DNA from: Actinomycetes bacterium
GTDB lineage: Bacteria > Actinomycetota > Actinomycetes > Streptosporangiales > Streptosporangiaceae
Direction of reading: 5' to 3'
Assembly: GCA_025964635.1 (NCBI GenBank)
Contig: JAOPYP010000196.1
Coordinates: 1-12,121 of the forward strand
DNA length: 12,121 nucleotides
Below, piece by piece: positions 1 through 6,206 of the stretch (position 1 is the stretch's first letter; every line of letters starts with the position of its first letter). Under the pieces are notes generated by a model. That model was not told where the DNA came from. It saw only the letters and a list, made by a program, of their open reading frames with translations, and did no database searches. The position numbers and the translations under genes are program-made.

Positions 1-708
1 CGGCGGGGCGGCCCGGGCGGCCCGGACGACAGCTTCGGCCGTCCCGGGCCCGCCGAGCGGGCCGGCCGGCCCCCCGCCCCTGGGGATGACCGGGACGCGG
101 CGGACCGCTGGTCGCCCCCGCGACGGCAGCCGATCCTGGTCCTGGCCACGATGGTTATCGCGGTGAGCCTCGCGATCCTGCTCCCGGTGGCTGGCACCCT
201 GATCGCGCTGGCCGTGCTGGCCCTGCTCCGGGCGGGTGACCTGGCCCACCGCGGCTCAGACCAGCGGGGCCCCATCATGACCGCGGCGGCCTTCCCCTTC
301 TTCGTGGTCCGCTCGCTGATCTCCACCGTGCTCCTGGCGCCGCTGGCGCTCATCGTGGCCGTGGCCGCCGCCGGGGTCACCTTCCTGGCCATGACGTCCA
401 GCCCTGGCCTGCACGCACTGTCCTACGGGGCGGGCGCGCTCGTGGCCTTCTACGCCTACGGCCCCGGGTCGGGCAAAGCGCGCCGCCAGCTCAACCGGGT
501 CTGGGCCGCGGTGGTGCGCAGCCCCGGCCTGCAGGCCGTGGCGCTGTTCGGGATGTGCGCGCTCGCGCTCGCGGCGGTGGCCGCCGCGGTGACTGCGGCG
601 GCGGCCTTCTGGCCGCTGGGCACGCCCAACGGCACGCTGCTGCACCTGCCGGGGTTCCGGGGGCCGTTCGGCCAGCTTGGCCCCTGGCGGGTGCGTTTCT
701 GGCTCTGA
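1..708 (+). CDS. C-terminal membrane region of a probable serine/threonine-protein kinase (5' end outside window)
   Basis: The frame is open from base 1 to the TGA at 706-708, so the start lies upstream and 235 residues are visible. The first ~43 residues are Gly/Pro/Arg-rich and look like a disordered linker. The rest is strongly hydrophobic, with membrane segments at about residues 46-78 (probably two helices), 98-130, 136-156 and 181-202. Between them is a short basic segment with a GPGSGKARRQLNR motif, and the chain ends in a Pro/Gly-rich tail. No catalytic domain is in the window. From memory, this multi-helix tail resembles the C-termini of some actinobacterial Ser/Thr kinases, and the convergent FHA gene fits that idea because FHA domains bind phosphothreonine. 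An internal ATG at 151 is a poor start because it would cut into the first membrane helix. That it is coding is secure; the kinase assignment is tentative, and an unrelated membrane protein is possible. Confidence 0.6.
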   Translation, partial: RRGGPGGPDDSFGRPGPAERAGRPPAPGDDRDAADRWSPPRRQPILVLATMVIAVSLAILLPVAGTLIALAVLALLRAGDLAHRGSDQRGPIMTAAAFPFFVVRSLISTVLLAPLALIVAVAAAGVTFLAMTSSPGLHALSYGAGALVAFYAYGPGSGKARRQLNRVWAAVVRSPGLQAVALFGMCALALAAVAAAVTAAAAFWPLGTPNGTLLHLPGFRGPFGQLGPWRVRFWL

Positions 709-870
709 GCCACCGCGGCCGGGGCGCTCGGACGTCACCGGGGCGCTCGGACGTCACCGGGGGCTCGCCACGTTTCCAGGGTGGGTGCGGCCGCCGTGGC
801 CCGCCGGCGGGTGCCGCCGTCGGGTGCTGTCGTCGGGTGCCGTCGTCGGGAGGAGGACCCGCGATGGGGG
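709..870. repeat. Convergent intergenic region with two short tandem repeats
   Basis: This 162-bp gap separates two converging genes. A 19-bp unit starting GGGCGCTCGG is perfectly duplicated at 722-740 and 741-759, and a decayed start of a third copy follows. A 13-bp unit (CGGGTGCCGTCGT-like) occurs three times at 808-820, 821-833 and 834-846, with single-base differences, followed by a 4-base partial copy. A perfect 12-bp palindrome, CCCGCCGGCGGG, lies at 800-811 and may contribute to termination. No coding sequence is supported here. Confidence 0.8.
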
Positions 871-1587
871 CTAGCTGGCGCGCCGCTCAGGAAGGCCGCT
901 CCCCGCCGGGGTGCGGCCTGCCCCGGCGGGAACCGGAGGGCCCGACGGCCGGTCCGGGGTGGACCGGGACGGCTGGGGCTGCGGCTGGGGTACCTTCTCG
1001 CGTCCGGCGGGCGGCAACGGCCGGACGAGACCGAGGGAGACCACTTCATTGGCGAGCCTGACCCGCCGGTTGGTGCCCTCGGGGATGCGGAACTTCTGGT
1101 AGAGCCGGAGGAGATGCTGCTTGACCGCCGCCTCCGTCACCACGAGGTCGGCGGCGATCTCACGGGCGGTCGCCGGGGCGACGAACGCCTCATCGGACAG
1201 GGCCGGCTGGCACAAGGACGTGAGCACGTCCAGTTCCCGCCGGGTCAGCTCGGGGCTGGGGGAACGGCGCAGATCGGTCTCGGCGGACAGGTCCTCGGTG
1301 GGGATGCCGCCAATCCGGCACCGGGCGTTCCCGAACGTCAGCACGTCCCCGTCGTCCAGGACGCGCCGGGCGACGAGCCGCCCGTTGACCCGGGTGCCGT
1401 TACGCGATAACCCCAGGTCGGTGACGTAGGCGTACGGCCCGCGGCGGACGATCTCCGCGTGCAGCCGGGAGACACTCGGATCGCCGAGCCGGACGTCCAC
1501 CCCACTGCCGCGCCCGACCGTCGTCACAGCCTCGCCTAGCGGTATCACCTCACCGCTGTCCTCGATGCGTATGTAGGGCCCTTCCAC
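871..1587 (-). CDS. FHA domain protein with C-terminal LuxR-like helix-turn-helix
   Basis: A 238-residue likely transcription regulator that reads phosphothreonine signals. The GTG start at 1587 is chosen because a perfect GGAGGA (1594-1599, complement) sits 6 nt upstream and the protein then begins just before the FHA fold; the longer frame to 1764 adds only low-complexity Arg-rich sequence. The FHA domain spans about residues 5-95, with GRGSGVD (25-31), the SRLHAEI phosphopeptide-binding strand (40-46) and RNGTRVNG (62-69). The DNA-binding part runs about 113-185: LTRRELDVL is the first helix of a GerE/LuxR-type fold, and IAADLVVTEAAVKQHLLRLY resembles its recognition helix, with a longer insertion than usual between them. 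The Pro/Arg-rich tail from about 191 looks disordered. It is divergent from the citrate synthase gene and convergent with a possible kinase gene. The domain reading is firm; the DNA target is unknown. Confidence 0.88.
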   Translation of the reverse strand: MEGPYIRIEDSGEVIPLGEAVTTVGRGSGVDVRLGDPSVSRLHAEIVRRGPYAYVTDLGLSRNGTRVNGRLVARRVLDDGDVLTFGNARCRIGGIPTEDLSAETDLRRSPSPELTRRELDVLTSLCQPALSDEAFVAPATAREIAADLVVTEAAVKQHLLRLYQKFRIPEGTNRRVRLANEVVSLGLVRPLPPAGREKVPQPQPQPSRSTPDRPSGPPVPAGAGRTPAGSGLPERRAS

Positions 1588-1929
1588 GACCGTTCCTCCA
1601 TTGTCCGACCAGTCACGGATCTCTCTCCGTGCAGTTACCCTTTCCGGGCAGACTCGTACCCCCTTTTGCCTGTGTGGTTTGGCCTGGCGCGCCGCCTGAG
1701 TGCGCGCTGGCCGGTCATTTGTGCGGGACCGGGCGCGTCGCCCGGCTGGCTGGCGGCGGGTCATTTGTATAGGGCCCAGCGGGCCGCCCGGCGGGCTGGC
1801 GGCGGGTCATTTGCGTGGGGCCCGCCGCGCGCCGCCCGCTGGCTGGGGGCGGGTCTTTGGCCGGCCGGCTCAGGGAACCCGCAGCCCGCGGAAGTACACT
1901 GCCGAGCGAGTCATCGGGAGGAAGAAGAA
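1588..1929. promoter_or_regulatory. Divergent intergenic region between the FHA regulator and citrate synthase
   Basis: This 342-bp region should hold the promoters of both divergent genes. About half of it (1713-1865) is the 46-47 bp tandem array listed separately. A TANNNT-type -10 candidate, TACACT, lies at 1895-1900, with GGGAAC 16 nt upstream (1873-1878). It is 30 bp before the citrate synthase start, but no TTGACA-like -35 box is visible, so the promoter call is weak. The minus-strand part next to the FHA gene contains its strong Shine-Dalgarno sequence but no convincing promoter. No small gene is supported in either direction. Confidence 0.4.
1713..1865 (+). repeat. 46-47 bp tandem array upstream of citrate synthase (three full units and a partial one)
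   Basis: The landmark GGTCATTTG starts at 1713, 1759 and 1805, and a diverged GGTCTTTGG starts at 1852. The periods are therefore 46, 46 and 47 bp. Each landmark is followed by a G-rich run and a GC-rich block ending in GGCTGG(C/G)GGCG. The copies are imperfect, and most differences lie just after the landmark. The array ends about 65 bp before the citrate synthase ATG, so it lies in the promoter or long-leader region. It could be an operator array for a regulator or a neutral minisatellite. Confidence 0.82.
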
Positions 1930-3072
1930 ATGGCGGACAAGCCGTCCAAGGGCCTGGCGGATGTCGTCGCCGCGTCCACCGCGCTGAGCGACATCGACGG
2001 CCAGGCCGGCCGGTTGTTCTACCGCGGGTATGACATCCACCAGCTCGCCGGCTCCTCGACTTTCGAGGAGATCGCCTACCTGCTGCAGCGCGGTTCGGCG
2101 CCGGGTCTGGGTGAGCTGAACGGGTACCGCGCGGAGCTCGTGGCCGGCCGGACCCCGGGCGCGCTGGTCACCTCCACGCTGCCGCAGATCGCGGCCAGCC
2201 AGGGCCCGATGGAGGCGATGCGCAGCCTGGTCTCCCTGGCCAGCGCGGACGACCCGGATGAGAGCTCGAACGCGGCGCCCGCGAACGAGCGCAAGGCCGC
2301 CCGGCTCACTGCTCAGCAGCCCATCCTGGTCGCCGCGTACCACGCCGCCCGCGAGGGCCGGGAGAGCGTGCCGGCCGATCCCAGCCTCAGCCTGGCGGCC
2401 AACTTCCTGCTCCAGTTGCGCGGCACCCCCCCGTCCGCGCGGGACGCTGAGATCCTGGACACCTGCCTGGTGCTGCACGCAGACCACACGATGAACGCAT
2501 CCACCTTCGCGGCGCGGGTGTGCGCAGCCACGCTGTCAGATATGCACTCAGCGGTGGTCGCGGCGCTGGGCACGCTCAAGGGACCGCTGCACGGCGGGGC
2601 GAACGAGCAGGTGATGCGGGGCCTGGAGGCGATCCGGTCCACGGGCGGGAGCGACCCGGTCGCCGCGGTCGGCCCGGTGACCCGGGACCGGCTGGGCGCG
2701 GGGGAGAAGATCATGGGCTTCGGGCACCGGGTCTACAAGACCGAGGACCCGCGCGCCACCCACTTGCGCCAGATGTCCGGGGAACTGGCCGCGTCGTCAG
2801 GGGACGACACGTACTACCGGATGTCCCGGCAGATGGAGGAGACCGTGTTCGCGGAGAAGGGCCTCTATCCCAACGTGGACTTCTACGCCGCCACCGTCTA
2901 CCACTACCTGGGCATCCCCACGGACCTGTTCACCCCGGTCTTCTCGGTCAGCCGGATGGCTGGCTGGACCGCGCACGTGATGGAGCAGCACGCGGACAAC
3001 CGGCTGATCCGGCCGGACAGCGAGTACATCGGCGATCGCGACCTGACCTGGGTCGCACTGAGCGAGCGGTAG
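1930..3072 (+). CDS. gltA: Citrate synthase (short, bacterial type II-like; 2-methylcitrate synthase possible)
   Basis: Condenses oxaloacetate with acetyl-CoA to citrate, the entry step of the TCA cycle. The 380-residue product has the usual length of the short citrate/2-methylcitrate synthase family. It shows the oxaloacetate-binding HADHTMNAST (183-192) and the three catalytic residues: His221 in GPLHGGAN, His266 in MGFGHRVYK and Asp317 in NVDFY. Arg342 in SVSRMAG is a likely substrate-binding residue. The ATG at 1930 is preferred over an in-frame extension to 1666 because GGGAGGAA (1916-1923) lies 6 nt upstream and the extension is low-complexity repeat sequence. It is followed by icd and mdh, an order like the Bacillus citZ-icd-mdh operon, which favours citrate over methylcitrate synthase; sequence alone does not exclude the latter. 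The last codons (LSER, stop) fall inside the first unit of the downstream array. The symbol is by function. Confidence 0.92.
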   Translation: MADKPSKGLADVVAASTALSDIDGQAGRLFYRGYDIHQLAGSSTFEEIAYLLQRGSAPGLGELNGYRAELVAGRTPGALVTSTLPQIAASQGPMEAMRSLVSLASADDPDESSNAAPANERKAARLTAQQPILVAAYHAAREGRESVPADPSLSLAANFLLQLRGTPPSARDAEILDTCLVLHADHTMNASTFAARVCAATLSDMHSAVVAALGTLKGPLHGGANEQVMRGLEAIRSTGGSDPVAAVGPVTRDRLGAGEKIMGFGHRVYKTEDPRATHLRQMSGELAASSGDDTYYRMSRQMEETVFAEKGLYPNVDFYAATVYHYLGIPTDLFTPVFSVSRMAGWTAHVMEQHADNRLIRPDSEYIGDRDLTWVALSER

Positions 3073-3330
3073 CGATGCTCACACAGACACTGAGCGAGCG
3101 GTAGCGATGCTCACAGAGACTCTGAGCGAGCGGCAGCGATGCTCATAGTGAATAGGGAGCGAGCGGTAGCGATGCTCAGGCGGACATTGAGCGGGCAATA
3201 GTGCTCAATCAGACACTGGGCGAGCGGTAGCGATGCCCGGTGAGGACACGGGACGAGCGGTACCGTTGCTCACGAAGACACCGAGCGAGCGGTAGCGATG
3301 CTGCTAAACGTACTAAGCGAGCGGTAGTGA
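3056..3330 (+). repeat. Nine-unit ~32 bp tandem array joining citrate synthase to the DUF3017 gene
   Basis: The 19-nt core GCGAGCGGTAGCGATGCTC begins at 3062, 3094, 3126, 3159, 3191 (shortened to 16 nt), 3220, 3253, 3285 and 3317 (truncated). Periods are 32, 32, 33, 32, 29, 33, 32 and 32 bp. Thirteen-base linkers resemble ACACAGACACTGA and vary more than the core. Unit 1 contains the last codons and TAG stop of citrate synthase, and unit 9 contains the probable GTG start of the DUF3017 gene, so the array fills the gap exactly. Most units can fold as GAGC...GCTC hairpins with a GGTA loop. A period of 32 bp is close to three helical turns, which would place copies on the same DNA face. The linkers are too short and too similar to be CRISPR spacers. 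Confidence 0.93.
3075..3327 (+). other. Chain of very short ORFs bridging citrate synthase and the DUF3017 gene (hypothetical)
   Basis: After the citrate synthase stop (3070-3072), ATG at 3075 opens MLTQTLSER, ending at 3104. ATG at 3107 opens a 13-codon frame ending at 3148. ATG at 3139 opens a 20-codon frame ending at 3201, inside which ATG 3172 gives MLRRTLSGQ. GTG at 3201 shares a base with that stop and gives VLNQTLGER to 3230. ATG at 3233 gives 20 codons to 3295, and ATG at 3298 gives MLLNVLSER to 3327. The final TAG shares its G with GTG 3327, the probable DUF3017 start. Each junction is a 2-nt gap (TAGCGATG), a shared base (TAGTG) or an overlap. The geometry is read directly; translation is not shown, and much of the pattern follows automatically from the tandem repeat. 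Confidence 0.3.
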
Positions 3331-3890
3331 CCGACGAGGTAAGAGGGATCACACCGCCAGCCGGGCCCGGGGGCATGGCGGCCTACGGGCTGGCCAGCAT
3401 GGCCGGGACAGGCCGGGGCGCCTGGCCCCCGCCGGAGCGCGGCCGTCAGCAGCCTGCTCCGCCCCCGGATTCACCCAGCTACCCGCCGCGCTCCGCGGCC
3501 CCGGGGCCCGAGTATCCCGGGCCCCGGGCCTACGCCGACCCTCCAGTGCATCACCAGCATCAGGCGGCTGCCGGCACCCCGGCTGCTCCGCCCCGGGGCA
3601 CCCGCGCCCGGCGGCCCGCCGGCGTGCGGGGGGCCCAGGCGCCGTACGTGATCGTGCTGGCTGGCCTGGCCGCCGGGCTGGCTTACATCTGGCAAGGGCC
3701 GCATTCCGTCCGGGCAGGTACGTTTATCCTGGCGGGTGCCCTTTTCGTCGCAGTCGCGGCCCGGCTTGCGCTGCCCCAGCGGCGGGCGGGCATGCTCGCC
3801 AGCAGGCGGCGCTATATCGACGTGACGGCGCTGGCCATCCTGGCCATCGGCCTGCTGGTCGCTGGCCTGGTGCTGCCGACTCCGTCGTAA
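3327..3890 (+). CDS. DUF3017 family small membrane protein
   Basis: An integral membrane protein of unknown function, 187 residues if it starts at GTG 3327. Residues 1-105 are a Pro/Ala/Gly/Gln-rich, probably disordered and cytoplasmic region. Three membrane helices follow at about 106-123, 129-149 and 164-184. The C-terminal ~85 residues match the DUF3017 pattern as I remember it, including HSVRAGTFILAGALFVAVAARL and the basic loop LPQRRAGMLASRRRYIDV. In Streptomyces a DUF3017 gene lies near mdh, so its position in a TCA cluster is a known type of linkage. The start is uncertain: GTG 3327 is the junction with the repeat array and overlaps the stop of the preceding short frame, while ATG 3375 has a G-rich stretch but poor spacing. 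The open frame upstream of 3327 is only repeat sequence. No function is assigned. Confidence 0.85.
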   Translation: MTDEVRGITPPAGPGGMAAYGLASMAGTGRGAWPPPERGRQQPAPPPDSPSYPPRSAAPGPEYPGPRAYADPPVHHQHQAAAGTPAAPPRGTRARRPAGVRGAQAPYVIVLAGLAAGLAYIWQGPHSVRAGTFILAGALFVAVAARLALPQRRAGMLASRRRYIDVTALAILAIGLLVAGLVLPTPS

Positions 3891-3955
3891 CCGTGCCCAG
3901 GGATAACAGCCCGGCGGGCAAGAGCACAGCGCAGTAGGGAAGGGAAGTCAGCGGC

Positions 3956-5173
3956 ATGCCCAAGATCAAGGTAGCCAATCCTGTTGTCGAGCTCGACGGC
4001 GACGAGATGACGAGGATCATCTGGCAGGTCATCAAGGACCAGCTGATCCTGCCGTACCTGGACGTTGACCTGAAGTACTACGACCTGTCCGTGGAGAACC
4101 GGGACGCCACCGACGACCAGGTCACGGTGGACGCGGCCAACGCGATCAAGCAGTACGGGGTCGGGGTCAAGTGCGCCACCATCACCCCCGATGAGGGCCG
4201 GGTCGAGGAGTTCGGCCTGAAGAAGATGTGGCGGTCGCCCAACGGCACCATCCGGAACATCCTCGGTGGCGTCGTGTTCCGCGAGCCCATCGTGATCTCC
4301 AGCGTGCCGCGCTTCGTGCCGGGCTGGACCGAGCCGATCATCATCGGCCGCCACGCGCACGGCGACCAGTACCGGGCCACCGACTTCGTGGTGCCTGGCC
4401 CCGGCACGGTGCGCATCTCGTACCAGCCGGACGGTGACCAGGGCGAGCCGATCGACCTGGAGGTGGCCAGCTTCCCCGGCGGCGGCGTGGCCATGGCCAT
4501 GTACAACTACGACGAGTCGATCCGTGACTTCGCCCGGGCAACCATGCGGTTCGCGCTGAACCGCCGCTACCCGCTGTACCTGTCCACCAAGAACACCATC
4601 CTCAAAGCCTACGACGGCCGGTTCAAGGACCTGTTCCAGGAGATCTTCGAGGCCGAGTTCAAGGCCGAGTTCGAGGCCGCGGGCATCTGGTACGAGCACC
4701 GGCTGATCGACGACATGGTCGCCCAGGTGATCAAGGGTCACGGCGGCGTCGTCTGGGCGTGCAAGAACTACGACGGCGACGTCGAGTCCGACATCGTCGC
4801 CCAGGGATACGGCTCGCTCGGCCTGATGACCAGCGTCCTGATGACCCCGGACGGCAAGACCATCGAGGCCGAGGCCGCGCACGGTACCGTCACCCGGCAC
4901 TACCGGCAGCACCAGCAGGGCAAGCCGACTTCGACGAACCCCATCGCCTCGATCTTCGCCTGGACCCAGGGGCTCACGCACCGCGGCGAGATGGACGGCA
5001 CCCCCGAGGTGACCCGGTTCGCGCAGACCCTCGAGCGCGTCTGCGTGCAGACCGTCGAGGACGGCAAGATGACCAAGGACCTGGCGCTGCTCGTGGGCGC
5101 GGACACGCCGTTCCTGACCACTGAGGAGTTCCTCACCGTGCTGAGCGAGAACCTCGCCAAGGCGATGAGCTGA
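3956..5173 (+). CDS. icd: NADP-dependent isocitrate dehydrogenase (homodimeric, eukaryotic-type)
   Basis: Oxidatively decarboxylates isocitrate to 2-oxoglutarate with NADP+, giving TCA flux and NADPH in the cytoplasm. The 405-residue protein belongs to the eukaryotic-like homodimeric subfamily, not the E. coli Icd type. Alignment from memory with human IDH1 needs no gap up to residue 315. Substrate residues Thr77, Ser94, Arg100, Arg109, Arg132, Tyr139 and Lys212 are present, as are metal ligands Asp252, Asp275 and Asp279 (KNYDGDVESD) and the NADP-phosphate contacts Arg314 and His315 in HGTVTRHYR. Thus no catalytic residue is missing. ATG 3956 has a GGGA purine run at 3942-3945, at slightly long spacing. 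The gene is 65 bp after the DUF3017 stop and 14 bp before mdh, consistent with one operon. Confidence 0.97.
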   Translation: MPKIKVANPVVELDGDEMTRIIWQVIKDQLILPYLDVDLKYYDLSVENRDATDDQVTVDAANAIKQYGVGVKCATITPDEGRVEEFGLKKMWRSPNGTIRNILGGVVFREPIVISSVPRFVPGWTEPIIIGRHAHGDQYRATDFVVPGPGTVRISYQPDGDQGEPIDLEVASFPGGGVAMAMYNYDESIRDFARATMRFALNRRYPLYLSTKNTILKAYDGRFKDLFQEIFEAEFKAEFEAAGIWYEHRLIDDMVAQVIKGHGGVVWACKNYDGDVESDIVAQGYGSLGLMTSVLMTPDGKTIEAEAAHGTVTRHYRQHQQGKPTSTNPIASIFAWTQGLTHRGEMDGTPEVTRFAQTLERVCVQTVEDGKMTKDLALLVGADTPFLTTEEFLTVLSENLAKAMS

Positions 5174-5187
5174 AAGGAGCACAGGAC

Positions 5188-6144
5188 ATGACCCGCAAGG
5201 GCAAGGTGACCGTCGTCGGGGCCGGGTTCTACGGTTCGACCACCGCGCAGCGGCTCGCCGAGTACGACATCTTTGATGAGGTCGTGCTGACCGACATCGT
5301 CGAGGGCAAGCCGGAGGGGCTGGCCCTCGATATCAACCAGTCGCGGCCGATCGAGGGCTTCGAGACGCTGGTCACCGGGCAGAGCACCGGCCCGGGCGGC
5401 GAGGGCTACGAGGCGATCGCCGGGTCGTCCGTCGTGATCGTCACGGCCGGGCTGCCACGCAAGCCCGGGATGAGCCGGATGGACCTGATCGGCGTCAACG
5501 CCAAGATCGTCCGCTCGGTCGCGGAGAACGTGGTCAAGCACGCCCCGGACGCCGTGCTGATCGTGGTGTCCAACCCGCTGGACGAGATGACCGCGCTCGC
5601 GGCCAAGGTGACCGGCTTTCCCGCGACCCGGGTCCTCGGCCAGGCAGGCATGCTCGACACCGCCCGGTTCAGCTACTTCGTGGCCGAGAAGCTGGGCGTG
5701 CCGGTCGGCTCGGTGCAGACCCTCACCCTCGGCTCGCACGGCGACACCATGGTCCCGGTCCCGTCCGCCTGCACGGTGGACGGTAAGCCGCTGGGCGGCC
5801 TGCTCAGCCAGGACGAGATCGACGCGCTGGTGGACCGGACCCGCAACGGCGGGGCCGAGATCGTCGCCCTGCTGAAGACGGGGTCCGCGTACTACGCCCC
5901 GTCGGCTGCCGCGGCCCGGATGGCCCGCGCGGTCGCCGAGGACTCCGGCCAGGTGCTGCCGGTCTGCGCCTGGGTGGACGGTGAGTACGGCATCTCCGGC
6001 GTCTACCTGGGCGTCGAGGCCGAGATCGGCGCGTCCGGGGTCCGCTCCGTGGTGCAGAGGGACCTTACCGACACCGAACTAGCCGGGCTGCGCGAGGCCG
6101 CCGAGGCGGTACGCGCCAAGCAGGCCGACGTCGCCAGCCTTTAA
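5188..6144 (+). CDS. mdh: Malate dehydrogenase, LDH-like type
   Basis: Interconverts malate and oxaloacetate with NAD(H), supplying oxaloacetate to the citrate synthase of the same cluster. The 318-residue protein has the nucleotide-binding GAGFYG motif (11-16) after the first strand and Asp36 after the second, which indicates NAD preference. Catalytic Asp157 and Arg160 lie in LDTARF, the proton-acceptor His184 in GSHGD, Asn129 in VSNP, and substrate arginines Arg91 and Arg97 in LPRKPGMSR. Arginine at position 91, where lactate dehydrogenases carry glutamine, supports malate as substrate. An AAGGAG Shine-Dalgarno at 5174-5179 sits 8 nt before ATG, immediately after the icd stop, so translation is probably linked. 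The fold is the LDH-like (MDH III) class, unlike the GAAGQIGY-type enzyme I recall for Streptomyces. Confidence 0.96.
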   Translation: MTRKGKVTVVGAGFYGSTTAQRLAEYDIFDEVVLTDIVEGKPEGLALDINQSRPIEGFETLVTGQSTGPGGEGYEAIAGSSVVIVTAGLPRKPGMSRMDLIGVNAKIVRSVAENVVKHAPDAVLIVVSNPLDEMTALAAKVTGFPATRVLGQAGMLDTARFSYFVAEKLGVPVGSVQTLTLGSHGDTMVPVPSACTVDGKPLGGLLSQDEIDALVDRTRNGGAEIVALLKTGSAYYAPSAAAARMARAVAEDSGQVLPVCAWVDGEYGISGVYLGVEAEIGASGVRSVVQRDLTDTELAGLREAAEAVRAKQADVASL

Positions 6145-6206
6145 CCTCCTCCCCGTCCCAAATCCCCCACCAGCCCCACTACCCCCATGGGCGTTCCGCC
6201 CTGCTT

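Noticed and set aside
1766..1773. TATAGG in the second 46-bp unit as a -10 box
   Set aside because: No -35 box lies at a suitable distance, and the other units do not keep the hexamer.
1666..1929. N-terminal extension of citrate synthase
   Set aside because: The extension encodes repeat-derived Gly/Ala/Arg/Trp sequence, and a strong Shine-Dalgarno sequence precedes ATG 1930.
3240..3326. Upstream start for the DUF3017 protein
   Set aside because: The extra codons are array sequence that happens to stay open; nothing in them resembles the family.
3056..3330. CRISPR-like array of regularly spaced repeats
   Set aside because: The segments between cores are only about 13 nt and are similar to one another, one core overlaps coding sequence, and no cas gene is present.
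3812..5182. Long open frame (456 codons) on the minus strand opposite icd
   Set aside because: It covers the clearly recognised icd antisense, is rich in His/Arg/Asp/Val as expected from GC-rich codon shadows, and has no recognisable domain.
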